Assembly (NCBI RefSeq): GCF_013839445.1
Contig: NZ_JACDIT010000003.1
Coordinates: forward strand, 62,001 to 126,000
Source: Chthonobacter albigriseus
GTDB taxonomy: Bacteria; Pseudomonadota; Alphaproteobacteria; Rhizobiales; Pleomorphomonadaceae
Length of the DNA stretch: 64,000 nt
Reading direction: 5' to 3'
Part shown: positions 40,886-48,290 of the stretch, in pieces
Numbering within the stretch: the stretch's first letter is position 1
Layout: every line of letters begins with the position of its first letter
The notes under the pieces: model-generated
Database searches by the model: none
What the model saw: only the letters and a program-made list of their open reading frames with translations
What the model was told of the DNA's origin: nothing
Position numbers and translations under genes: made by a program

Positions 40886-41302
40886 CTAGTCGTCCCGGTA
40901 GACGCGCTCGCGTCGCTCGTGGCGTTCCTGCGCCTCGATCGACAGTGTGGCGATGGGCCGGGCGTCGAGGCGCTTGAGCGAGATGGGCTCGCCGGTCTCC
41001 TCGCAATAGCCGTAGGACCCGTCGTCCAGACGCTTGAGCGCGGAGTCGATCTTGGAGATCAACTTGCGCTGCCGGTCACGGGCGCGGAGTTCGATGGCGC
41101 GGTCGGTCTCCGAGGAGGCGCGGTCCGCTATGTCGGGCAGATTGATGTTCTCATCCTGCAGATGCTGGAGAGTCTCCTTGCTCTCCTTCAGGATCTCATC
41201 CTTCCAGCTCATGAGCTTCCGCCGGAAGTACTCCCGCTGGCGGTCGTTCATGAAAGGCTCGTCCTCGGTCGGCCGATAGTCTTCAGCCAGCTCGATCGAC
41301 AT
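40886..41302 (-). CDS. dksA: DksA/TraR-family RNA polymerase-binding factor, low-cysteine type
   Basis: 138 residues. The coiled-coil tip motif DIADRAS (57-63) keeps the two aspartates needed to act in the RNA polymerase secondary channel. The globular part has GYCEETGEPISLKRLDARPIATLSIEAQERHERRE with a single cysteine (C100); the other three positions of the four-cysteine zinc site are E/T and non-cysteine residues, as in other alphaproteobacterial DksA proteins. It is likely to act with ppGpp. Located downstream of fliX in the same orientation, with a 138-base gap that may contain its promoter. Confidence 0.92.
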   Translation of the reverse strand: MSIELAEDYRPTEDEPFMNDRQREYFRRKLMSWKDEILKESKETLQHLQDENINLPDIADRASSETDRAIELRARDRQRKLISKIDSALKRLDDGSYGYCEETGEPISLKRLDARPIATLSIEAQERHERRERVYRDD

Positions 41303-41440
41303 CCGGTGTCCTCTCCCTGGTCCAACGCGCGGCGGAATATATCCACTGGGTCACTCTGCCACAACGCTAAAAAGGCGCCGTCCGCAACGCGCGTCCCGCA
41401 TCGAAAAAAGGTTCATTGGCAATTTGTTAGCCGGCACTGC

Positions 41441-41878
41441 TCAACCGCGGGTCCTTTCCAAGTAGCGGCCGAGCTTGGCGAGTTCGACCTCCGCCCGGAG
41501 CGCGATGTCCTCCACAAGGCCGTCGAGGGCCGGGTCTCCGGAGGGTTCCAGGGACCCGAGCAGGGCCACGACGCGGTCGAGCGCGACGCCCGACAGCTGC
41601 CCCGCGAGCAGGCCGATCTTGATCTCGTCGAGCACGTCGAGGATGTCGTGTCCGCGCTTGACCACCCGCCGCCGCCGCTGCCGCGGCAGATCCTCCTCGA
41701 TGGTCTGGAGGGCGATGAGGGAATCGAGGCTGGAGAGCGGACCGGCCGAAGTGGTCTGGGCGCCGCGGGCCGGCGTCTCCGCCGACGCCGGCGCAAAGCT
41801 GGCCCCGCCGTCGGAGGCTCGGCGCACCGACGCCCCGCCCTGGGGGCCGATCGGACGTCCGGGTCCGGTGATCCGCAT
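41441..41878 (-). CDS. fliX: Flagellar assembly regulator FliX
   Basis: 145 residues, typical FliX length. N-terminal MRITGPG followed by a flexible Ala/Ser-rich region, then the conserved C-terminal helical part LDSLIALQTIEEDLPRQRRRRVVKRGHDILDVLDEIKIGLLAGQL. In Caulobacter FliX couples basal-body assembly to the activity of the sigma-54 activator FlbD. It is divergent from flgI, and the shared gap carries CtrA-type, ftr-like and sigma-54 sites. Confidence 0.92.
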   Translation of the reverse strand: MRITGPGRPIGPQGGASVRRASDGGASFAPASAETPARGAQTTSAGPLSSLDSLIALQTIEEDLPRQRRRRVVKRGHDILDVLDEIKIGLLAGQLSGVALDRVVALLGSLEPSGDPALDGLVEDIALRAEVELAKLGRYLERTRG

Positions 41879-41930
41879 CGCTTGGAAGAGCCCTCGTTGC
41901 CGCTGCCGGGAAAATAACGCCCCTCCAGAG

Positions 41931-41945
41931 TTAACACCGCGTTAA
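41931..41945 (-). promoter_or_regulatory. CtrA-type box between fliX and flgI
   Basis: Perfect TTAA-N7-TTAA (41931-41934 and 41942-41945), 53 bases upstream of the fliX start and 3 bases from an ftr-like palindrome. Suits an early, CtrA-dependent fliX promoter. Confidence 0.62.
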
Positions 41946-41948
41946 CGA

Positions 41949-41967
41949 CCCGGCACTTCTTGCCGCC
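41949..41967. promoter_or_regulatory. ftr-like (FlbD-type) element between fliX and flgI
   Basis: CCCGGCACTTCTTGCCGCC, near-palindromic and very close to the elements at 36904-36920 and 53736-53754. Its centre lies 118 bases from the -12 GC of the flgI sigma-54 promoter, an enhancer-like distance. Confidence 0.55.
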
Positions 41968-42061
41968 GACGGCCGTGCGACGTTTTCCACGCGCCACGCT
42001 CGGCAACGGATTGTTGTTGTCTGGCAAGAGGTTGTTCAGCTTTCCGGACTCGCCTTGGGAA

Positions 42062-42076
42062 TGGCACGCCGCTTGC
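42062..42076 (+). promoter_or_regulatory. Sigma-54 promoter of flgI
   Basis: TGGCAC-GCCGC-TTGC, an exact match to TGGCAC-N5-TTGC. The predicted start site is near 42088, so translation must begin downstream; this excludes the in-frame ATG at 42061. Confidence 0.82.
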
Positions 42077-42102
42077 GGAGGCTGGCCCGGGAGCCTTTGG
42101 AC

Positions 42103-43236
42103 ATGGATCGGACGACAATGCGCAATCGCTGGATCGGCCTCGTGGGGTTGGCCGTCCTCACCCTGGTGTCGCTGACGGGAGCCGGCAACGCGGCGTCCCG
42201 CATCAAGGACATCGTGGACGTTGAGGGCGTGCGCGAGAACCAGCTGATCGGCTACGGCCTGGTGGTGGGCCTGCAGGGCACGGGCGACAGCCTGAACAAC
42301 TCGCCCTTCACCAAGCAGAGCCTGCAGACCATGTTCGAGATGCTCGGCAAGCTGAATATCCGCGACGCCAACATCCGCACCGCCAACTCCGCCGCCGTGA
42401 TCGTCACCGCCAACCTGCCGCCTTTCGGCACCGCCGGCGCCCGCATCGACGTGACGGTGAGCGCCATCGGCGACGCCAAGAGCCTGCAGGGCGGCACGCT
42501 GCTGGTCACGCCGCTGATCGGCGCCACCGGCGAGGTGTTCGCCATCGCCCAGGGTCCGATCGCCATCGGCGGCTTCCAGGCCTCCGGCGACGCGGCCACC
42601 ATCACCCGCGGCGTGCCCACCCAGGGCCGCATCGCCAACGGCGCGGTGATCGAGAAGGAGATCCCCTACACGCTGGCGGCGCAGACCTCGCTGCGCCTGT
42701 CGCTGCGCAACCCGGACTTCACCACCGCCCGCCGCATCGCCCTCTCCATCAACGACCTGCTCGGCGACGGCGTCTCCGAGCCGCTGGACCCGGCCACCGT
42801 GCGCGTCACCGTGCCGGAGCGTTTCCGCGGCAACATCGTCGATCTCCTCACCGACATCGAGCAGCTGATCGTCGAGCCCGACCTGCCGGCCAAGGTGGTG
42901 GTCGACGAGGCGACCGGCATCATCGTGATGGGCCAGGAGGTGCGCGTGTCCACCGTGGCCGTCGCTCAGGGCAACCTGACCGTTCTCGTCACCGAGGACA
43001 TCCAGGTGTCGCAGCCCAACCCGCTCGCCGAGGGCGAGACGGTGGCGGTTCCGCGCACCACCCTGGAGGTCCAGGACGGCCGCGAGAAGAAGATGGCGGT
43101 GGTCCGCTCCGGCATCAGCCTGCAGGAGCTGGTCGACGGCCTCAACGCCCTCGGTCTCGGCCCGCGCGACCTGATCTCCATCCTGCAGGCCATCAAGGCC
43201 GCCGGCGCCCTCCAGGCCGAGATCGAGGTGCTCTGA
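42103..43236 (+). CDS. flgI: Flagellar P-ring protein FlgI
   Basis: 377 residues from ATG 42103 (GGGAG at 42089-42093; ATG 42118 is an alternative). Signal peptide about 1-31 ending GNAAS. FlgI blocks: RIKDIVDVEGVRENQLIGYGLVVGLQGTGDS, NIRTANSAAVIVTANLPPFGTAGARIDVTVSAIGDAKSLQGGTLL and the C-terminal LQELVDGLNALGLGPRDLISILQAIKAAGALQAEIEVL. Periplasmic P ring. First gene of flgI-flgJ-flgN/flbY; its TGA overlaps the next ATG by one base. Confidence 0.97.
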   Translation: MDRTTMRNRWIGLVGLAVLTLVSLTGAGNAASRIKDIVDVEGVRENQLIGYGLVVGLQGTGDSLNNSPFTKQSLQTMFEMLGKLNIRDANIRTANSAAVIVTANLPPFGTAGARIDVTVSAIGDAKSLQGGTLLVTPLIGATGEVFAIAQGPIAIGGFQASGDAATITRGVPTQGRIANGAVIEKEIPYTLAAQTSLRLSLRNPDFTTARRIALSINDLLGDGVSEPLDPATVRVTVPERFRGNIVDLLTDIEQLIVEPDLPAKVVVDEATGIIVMGQEVRVSTVAVAQGNLTVLVTEDIQVSQPNPLAEGETVAVPRTTLEVQDGREKKMAVVRSGISLQELVDGLNALGLGPRDLISILQAIKAAGALQAEIEVL

Positions 43237-43547
43237 TGGTCACCGCCCTCGACACCCTCTCCATCCAGGCCGCCGCCGACCGCCCGCGCACCGGCGCCAT
43301 CCGCGACAAGGCCGAGGCGATGCGCATCGCCGAGGAGTTCGAATCGGTCTACCTCGCCGATGCTCTGAAGATGATGACCGCCGAGATCGGCAACGATCCG
43401 GTCACTGGCGCCGGCACCGGGTCACAAAATTGGCGCGAACTTCTGATGGACGAGTACGCCAAGGACATGACCCGCAAGGGCGGACTCGGCCTCGCGCCGT
43501 CGATCGCCCGCGAACTCTTAGCGATCCAGGAGACCCACGGACCATGA
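43236..43547 (+). CDS. flgJ: FlgJ-type rod-binding protein (CheL-like)
   Basis: 103 residues, corresponding to the N-terminal rod-capping domain of FlgJ only: KAEAMRIAEEFESVYLADALKMM, WRELLMDEYAKDMTRKGGLGLAPSIARELL. The muramidase domain of enterobacterial FlgJ is absent, as usual in alphaproteobacteria, where such proteins are often called CheL. Translationally coupled on both sides (TGATG with flgI, ATGA with the next gene). Confidence 0.88.
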   Translation: MVTALDTLSIQAAADRPRTGAIRDKAEAMRIAEEFESVYLADALKMMTAEIGNDPVTGAGTGSQNWRELLMDEYAKDMTRKGGLGLAPSIARELLAIQETHGP

Positions 43548-44026
43548 TGAGATCCGCCCAGACCGCGCGGCCCGCCGTCGAGGCCCGCGTCACCTCCGCG
43601 CAAACCGCCAAGGCCGTGGTCGAGGACCTCCACCGCGCGATGGACGACCTGCTCGTGCTGCTGGAGGAGGAGACCCGTCTCGTCAAGGCCGGCAAGCTGA
43701 AGGAGGCCTCCGAGCTTTCCCACCAGAAGGAGGAGCGCGCCGCCGAGTACACCCGCCTGATGCTCGCCGCCCGCGACGAGGTGGAGACGCTGCAGGCCTA
43801 CGACCCCGTCGGTACGGAATCGCTGCGCCGCCGCCACGAGCTGTTCCGCGCCGAGGTGCAGATCAACCTCGCGGTTCTGGCCACCGCCCGCGACGTCGCC
43901 GAGGAGATGCTCCGCTCCGTCGCCAACGAGGTGGGCGCCTCCCGCCAGCCGGCAACCTACGGCCACCCTGCCCGCCCCCAGGCGGAGGCTCCCGTCCGCG
44001 GATTCGCCTTCGACAGAAACCTCTGA
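43544..44026 (+). CDS. FlgN/FlbY-like flagellar protein
   Basis: 160 residues from the ATG overlapping the flgJ stop. Almost entirely helical and charged (AVVEDLHRAMDDLLVLLEEETRLVKAGKLKEASELSHQKEERAAEYTRLMLAARDEVETL), the pattern of FlgN-type chaperones for hook-associated proteins. In Caulobacter the equivalent position downstream of flgI-cheL is held by flbY. Identification rests on fold pattern and position rather than a diagnostic motif. Confidence 0.65.
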   Translation: MMRSAQTARPAVEARVTSAQTAKAVVEDLHRAMDDLLVLLEEETRLVKAGKLKEASELSHQKEERAAEYTRLMLAARDEVETLQAYDPVGTESLRRRHELFRAEVQINLAVLATARDVAEEMLRSVANEVGASRQPATYGHPARPQAEAPVRGFAFDRNL

Positions 44027-44108
44027 TTAAGCCCTGCTCGGGTAGACAGATAGCGTCCCGCCTATGCCTCGGGACGTTCAGCAGAATCTCCGAAGAAAAG
44101 TCGCACGT

Positions 44109-44124
44109 CGATAAAGTTTTATCG
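44109..44124. promoter_or_regulatory. 16-bp palindrome upstream of the FlaG-like gene
   Basis: CGATAAA-GT-TTTATCG, perfect 7-bp arms. It lies about 85 bases before the FlaG-like start in an AT-rich stretch with no other gene, so an operator site is likely. The binding protein is unknown. Confidence 0.4.
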
Positions 44125-44165
44125 ATTCGCTGAACTACGTTTTCAAACCTCTATGCCTAGCGTCA

Positions 44166-44198
44166 TCCATCCGGGGCGGATCGTCCGCCCCTCATGGA
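44166..44198 (+). promoter_or_regulatory. Hairpin occluding the SD of the FlaG-like gene
   Basis: GGGGCGGA (44173-44180) pairs with TCCGCCCC (44184-44191) across a 3-base loop. TCCAT (44166-44170) can pair with ATGGA (44194-44198), which overlaps the GGAGG SD at 44196-44200. The helix would mask the ribosome-binding site. Confidence 0.4.
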
Positions 44199-44209
44199 GG
44201 ATGATGCAG

Positions 44210-44632
44210 ATGGAAATCGGCAGCATCAGGCCGGTCGTCACCGGTTCGATCGCGCCGACGCCACGAGCGCCGGCCCCTCAAGACACGGCCGTCCGCACCG
44301 ACCTGGCGGGTCCTTCCGCCGTGACCGACGCCCAGGAAGGGCAGTCGGTGGAGGACAAGACCCCCTACGCCGGCGAGCAGCGGGCGGAGACCACCGAAAC
44401 GGCCAAGGCATCGCGGGAGAAGAAGCTCTCGGCGTCGGGCTCTGAGGTGAAGCGCAAGGTCGAGTTGGACCCCCAGACGGAAGCCCTCGTCTTCAAGAAG
44501 CTCGACGTCCAGACGGGCGACGTGGTCGAGCAGGTGCCCGAGGAGGCGATCCTCAGAATGCGAGCCTCGATCGCCGCATGGGGCACCGGCATCCAGCAGG
44601 GCCGCACGGCCGCCTACGACCTGGAAGCCTGA
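44210..44632 (+). CDS. FlaG-like small flagellar protein
   Basis: 140 residues from ATG 44210, which is 9 bases after GGAGG; ATGs at 44153, 44201 and 44204 are in frame but less well placed. The C-terminal part (LDPQTEALVFKKLDVQTGDVVEQVPEEAILRMRASI) has the shape of the FlaG domain (a strand pair, then V-x-x-Q-x-P-x-E-x-x-L). The N-terminal 80 residues are Ala/Thr/Glu-rich and flexible. FlaG influences filament length in other bacteria. Position just before flagellin supports the call, but the match is by eye. Confidence 0.55.
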   Translation: MEIGSIRPVVTGSIAPTPRAPAPQDTAVRTDLAGPSAVTDAQEGQSVEDKTPYAGEQRAETTETAKASREKKLSASGSEVKRKVELDPQTEALVFKKLDVQTGDVVEQVPEEAILRMRASIAAWGTGIQQGRTAAYDLEA

Positions 44633-44645
44633 CGAAACCGGGATA

Positions 44646-44668
44646 ATCGGCGGCTCCTTTCCGCCGAT
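44646..44668 (+). terminator. Hairpin after the FlaG-like gene
   Basis: ATCGGCGG (44646-44653) pairs with CCGCCGAT (44661-44668) across a 7-base loop, 13 bases after the stop. The downstream sequence is not T-rich, so it may stabilise the 3' end rather than terminate efficiently. Confidence 0.45.
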
Positions 44669-44983
44669 CAGCCTGCGCCTCCCCCGGCGCGGGCCGCAGC
44701 CGTTCAGGATCTGCTAACCAAGATCCCCCGGCGTTCAGCTTGCATTCACCATGATCGCCCTGGATTTACGACTACTTCATAGAAGGCGAAGTAGTTTACC
44801 GTCCATTCACCATAAAATGTTGGCATTTTCTCTATTATTCCACCATTAACCACGGCCATTGGATCCTCCGTTTGTCACAAGTACTCACGGTTTTCTGCGA
44901 GCGATTTAAGAGTTTCTTGAAGGCTCAAGATGAAGATCGGGATGCCTCAAGAATGAGGCGCGTACTGAGAAGGATCTCGGAAA
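44669..44983 (+). promoter_or_regulatory. AT-rich flagellin promoter and leader region
   Basis: No gene. Contents: a weak sigma-54-like match at 44729-44743 (-12 TTGC good, -24 CGGCGT poor). CATTCACCAT occurs twice (44743-44752 and 44804-44813). There is an 8-bp inverted repeat ACTACTTC/GAAGTAGT (44771-44778 and 44788-44795). Two small hairpins lie close to the start codon: TCTTGA/TCAAGA (44915-44930) and GCCTC/GAGGC (44944-44959). The last two would be in the flagellin mRNA leader. Confidence 0.45.
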
Positions 44984-46429
44984 ATGGCTGGTAACGTCAC
45001 TCTCTCGTCTGCGGTTCGTCAGAACCTCCTGTCGCTGCAGTCGACCGCTGCGAACATGTCGCTGACCCAGAACCGCCTTGCCACCGGCAAGAAGGTCAAT
45101 TCGGCGCTCGACAACCCGACGAACTTCTTCACCGCGTCTTCGCTGAGCTCCCGTTCCAAGGATCTCTCAAACCTGATGGACGCCATGTCCAACGGCGTGA
45201 AGACGCTCGAGGCGGCCGACAACGGCCTCACCTCCATCACCAAGAACCTGGAGTCCATGCAGTCCACGCTCCGTCAGGCGCGCCAGGACAAGTCGTTCCA
45301 GACGGAGTCGTTCGACTTCGATGCCACGTCCGACACCTGGCAGGTCGTCTCCTTCGCCACCGACGCGGCCAAGCTCGGCTCGTTCGGCGCGCAGCGTGAC
45401 GTCACCCTCCAGTCGGTCGAGTCCTCCGGCTTCGATGTCGCCAACGTCGAGAACTCGACGATGACGATCTCCATGACGGACGACAACGGCACTGCCCTTG
45501 ACGACGTCGAGGTCAACATCAAGGCCGGCGACAGCGCCAAGGAGATCGCCAACAAGATCAACACCGCGCTGCGCAACTCCGACAACGGCGCCCAGGGCGT
45601 CCGCGCCTCGGTCGTCGACGGCGAACTGCGCATCACCGCCTCCTCCGCCCGCACCCTTTCGGTCGCTTCGGAAGACAGCGCCGGCGTTGACAACCTCGCC
45701 TCCGCCTTCGGTATCTCGACCGCCACCGCGGCCGCCGACACCGCCGAGAGCGTCGACGAGCTCGTGGCTGCGATCAATGCCGACTCGCTGGCCAGCGCCA
45801 GCGCCCGCGCCTCCAACAACAACGGCAGCCTGCGCCTGGAGAACCTCTCCACCAGCGATCTGTCGGTTGAGATCACGGACGGCACCACCCAGCAGGAAGG
45901 CACCACGATCGGCGGCAACCAGGTCCGCAAGAAGATCGCCGACCAGTTCAACGAACTGCGCGACCAGCTCGACAAGCTGGCCGACGACAGCTCCTTCAAC
46001 GGTATCAATCTTCTGCGCGGCGACAAGCTGACGATCACCTTCAACGAGACGTCGACCTCGACCCTCGACATCCAGACCAAGAACGGTGACTCCATCACCG
46101 CTCAGAACCTGGGCCTGTCGGACGTCGATGCCAGCGAGCTCGACAAGGACGCCGACATCGACACGCTGCTGACCAACGTCTCCAGCGCCCTGAACTCGAT
46201 CCGCTCGCAGTCGTCCGCGTTCGGTTCGAACCTGTCGATCGTGCAGAACCGCACCGACTTCACCAAGTCGATGATGAACACCCTGCAGACCGGCGCCGAC
46301 TCGCTCGTCCTCGCCGACACCAACGAGGAAGCAGCGAACATGCTCTCGCTGCAGACCCGCCAGCAGCTGTCCTCGACGGCTCTGTCGCTCGCCTCGCAGG
46401 CCGACCAGGCGGCTCTCCGTCTGTTCTGA
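44984..46429 (+). CDS. Flagellin, major filament protein
   Basis: 481 residues, no cysteine. N-terminal D0/D1 region (VRQNLLSLQSTAANMSLTQNRLATGKKVNSALDNPTNFFTA) and C-terminal region (SNLSIVQNRTDFTKSMMNTLQTGADSLVLADTNEEAANMLSLQTRQQLSSTALSLASQADQAALRLF) are conserved flagellin ends; the middle (about 110-330) is the variable surface domain. It has a long, hairpin-rich leader and its own terminator, suggesting high and post-transcriptionally controlled expression. FlbT, encoded downstream, is the likely regulator. Confidence 0.95.
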   Translation: MAGNVTLSSAVRQNLLSLQSTAANMSLTQNRLATGKKVNSALDNPTNFFTASSLSSRSKDLSNLMDAMSNGVKTLEAADNGLTSITKNLESMQSTLRQARQDKSFQTESFDFDATSDTWQVVSFATDAAKLGSFGAQRDVTLQSVESSGFDVANVENSTMTISMTDDNGTALDDVEVNIKAGDSAKEIANKINTALRNSDNGAQGVRASVVDGELRITASSARTLSVASEDSAGVDNLASAFGISTATAAADTAESVDELVAAINADSLASASARASNNNGSLRLENLSTSDLSVEITDGTTQQEGTTIGGNQVRKKIADQFNELRDQLDKLADDSSFNGINLLRGDKLTITFNETSTSTLDIQTKNGDSITAQNLGLSDVDASELDKDADIDTLLTNVSSALNSIRSQSSAFGSNLSIVQNRTDFTKSMMNTLQTGADSLVLADTNEEAANMLSLQTRQQLSSTALSLASQADQAALRLF

Positions 46430-46455
46430 TCCAGACGGACATTCCGAAGACAAGG

Positions 46456-46484
46456 AAGGGCCGGCGGTTTCCGCCGGCCCTTTC
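46456..46484 (+). terminator. Rho-independent terminator of flagellin 1
   Basis: A 12-bp stem (46456-46467 with 46471-46482) around a 3-base TTT loop, 26 bases after the stop, with T residues at the 3' side. Confidence 0.82.
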
Positions 46485-46555
46485 GCATTCTGCAAGGTGC
46501 CCCCCGCCCTGCGAAACGGGCAGCCGGTGGATTTCCCGACGCCCGGCGCGCCGCG

Positions 46556-46570
46556 TTAACCCTTTGTTAA
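46556..46570 (+). promoter_or_regulatory. CtrA-type box upstream of flagellin 2
   Basis: Perfect TTAA-N7-TTAA (46556-46559 and 46567-46570), 51 bases before the second flagellin start. It is followed by a CCGGCA half-site at about 46571, without a TTGCCG partner. Confidence 0.6.
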
Positions 46571-46621
46571 CCGGCACCGACCCTATCGTGGTTACCGGAT
46601 CGTTACGCCCGTCGGGTACCC

Positions 46622-47815
46622 ATGAGCGAAGTGAATCTCACCCGCGCCACGCGCGAGAACCTGACCGCGCTGCGCACTGCCATCGAGCAGGCCGGCAAGG
46701 CCGGCAATCGCATGGCGACCGGCGTCAAGGTTCAAACGGCGCTCGACCAGCCCTCCTCCTACTTCTCCTCGCAGGCACTCGGCGAGCAAGCGGCTGACCT
46801 CAACCGGATCCTCGAAAAGATCGGCCAGGGCATCCAGGTCGTGCGCGCCGCGGACCAGGGCCTCACCTCCATCGAGGATCTTCTGCAGGTCGCCCGCGCC
46901 AACGTCGAGCGCGCCCAGGCCAGTCTGAGCGCCTTCGAGCGGGCCGACATCGCACGCGATTTCAACGCCGTGCTGAAGCAGGTCTCCGAGACCGCCGCCG
47001 ATTCCGGATACCAGGGCCGCAATCTCCTCGGTGGCGACGGCAACGACCTGAAGCTCTACTTCTCCGACCAGCTGGTGAACGCCGTCACCATCAAGGCCGT
47101 CGACCTCGTCAACATCAAGGGCTCGCTCGACCTCGAGCCGGTTGAGGTCGGCCACTTCGGCACTCTCGAGGTGGACCTCGCCCTTGGCTCGGTCGCCTCC
47201 GCCGACACCCGGCTGATCGGCGACGCCTCCAACTTCACCGACGGCGACGTGATCACCGTCAAGAATGCGGCCGGCGAAACGGTGGCGTTGCTGGAGATCA
47301 CCGACCAGACCCGCGTCAGCGATCTTCTGAAGGCGTTCCGCCAGCCCAACCTCGGCCTTCGCGCGAGCTTCGAGGACAGCAAGCTGACCATCGAGACCGC
47401 GGACACAATGACCATCACCGGCGGCACGGCAGGCGGCGCCTTCGAGAACGCGACGATCGATGCCATCCCGAGCGAATGGCTGGGCCGCGTGGACATCGAC
47501 GATCCGCTGACGCCGGAGGACGACAACCGCCTGGACCTGCCCGACATGCTGACGCGCGTGCGCGCGGCGATCCTCACCACGCGGGACATGGCCTCCTCCT
47601 TCGGCACGAGCTTCGCGATGCTGCAGAGCCGCGAAAGCTTCATGAAAGGTTTCGCCGGTACGCTTCTGAGTGGCGCCGAACAGGCCGTCGCAGCGGACCG
47701 GGACGAGGAGGCAGCTAACCTCCTGGCTCTCAACGTGCGGCAGCAGTTCGCCTCCAATGCCCTGTCCTTCACGACGGAAGCAGACCAGGGCGTCCTCAGG
47801 ATGCTCGGCGGCTGA
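46622..47815 (+). CDS. Divergent second flagellin
   Basis: 397 residues. Flagellin-type ends (TRATRENLTALRTAIEQAGKAGNRMATGVKVQTALDQPSSYFSSQAL; MLQSRESFMKGFAGTLLSGAEQAVAADRDEEAANLLALNVRQQFASNALSFTTEADQGVLRMLGG) but quite different from flagellin 1, with another central domain. It could be a minor filament flagellin with a special location. It has a separate promoter region with a CtrA-type box, and is followed 37 bases later by flbT. Confidence 0.85.
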   Translation: MSEVNLTRATRENLTALRTAIEQAGKAGNRMATGVKVQTALDQPSSYFSSQALGEQAADLNRILEKIGQGIQVVRAADQGLTSIEDLLQVARANVERAQASLSAFERADIARDFNAVLKQVSETAADSGYQGRNLLGGDGNDLKLYFSDQLVNAVTIKAVDLVNIKGSLDLEPVEVGHFGTLEVDLALGSVASADTRLIGDASNFTDGDVITVKNAAGETVALLEITDQTRVSDLLKAFRQPNLGLRASFEDSKLTIETADTMTITGGTAGGAFENATIDAIPSEWLGRVDIDDPLTPEDDNRLDLPDMLTRVRAAILTTRDMASSFGTSFAMLQSRESFMKGFAGTLLSGAEQAVAADRDEEAANLLALNVRQQFASNALSFTTEADQGVLRMLGG

Positions 47816-47852
47816 AGCCGCGGGCCCGCACCCCAGAAAGGGGAGAAGACGG

Positions 47853-48290
47853 ATGGCTTTGAAAGTGGAATTGAAGCCCGGTGAGCGGATCATCATCGGC
47901 GAATCGGTGATCACGAACGACAATCAGAGGACCCGCCTCTTCATCGAGGGAAGCGCACCGATCCTGCGCGAGAAGGACATCCTCACCGCCAAGACGGCAA
48001 ATACACCAGCAAAGCGCATTTATCTGTGCGTCCAGCTGATGTATCTATCACAAGATGTAGCCAAGTTTCAGAAAGAATACTTCGAGTTTGTCAAGGATAT
48101 TATTGAAGCGGCACCCAGCACATTAGATATCGTGAGCACTATAAGTAACTATATATTAAGCGATTCGCTTTATAAGGCATTGAAGGAAGCACGTGCACTC
48201 ATCGAGTACGAGAAGAAGCTGATCAGCCATGTACAATCAGGCGGCGCAGGCGTACCAGCGGACCCAGCAGCAGACGGCCAACCCGCGTGA
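47853..48290 (+). CDS. flbT: Flagellar biosynthesis repressor FlbT, with an AT-rich central segment
   Basis: 145 residues. MALKVELKPGERIIIGESVITN and the following helical part match FlbT, a post-transcriptional regulator that binds flagellin mRNA leaders in Caulobacter. A GGGGAGAAG SD precedes ATG 47853. Bases 48001-48180 have about 39 percent G+C by count (32 percent in 48121-48180), with codons such as ATA and TTA, against about two thirds in the flanks. The reading frame and protein pattern stay intact across this segment. The 3' end overlaps flaF by 62 bases in another frame. Confidence 0.9.
   Translation: MALKVELKPGERIIIGESVITNDNQRTRLFIEGSAPILREKDILTAKTANTPAKRIYLCVQLMYLSQDVAKFQKEYFEFVKDIIEAAPSTLDIVSTISNYILSDSLYKALKEARALIEYEKKLISHVQSGGAGVPADPAADGQPA

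Noticed and set aside
42061-42102. Upstream ATG at 42061 as the flgI start
   Set aside because: It lies on top of the exact sigma-54 promoter and before the predicted transcription start.
44821-44836. TGGCA-containing sequence upstream of flagellin as a sigma-54 promoter
   Set aside because: No GC dinucleotide at the -12 position; only a weak alternative exists at 44729-44743.
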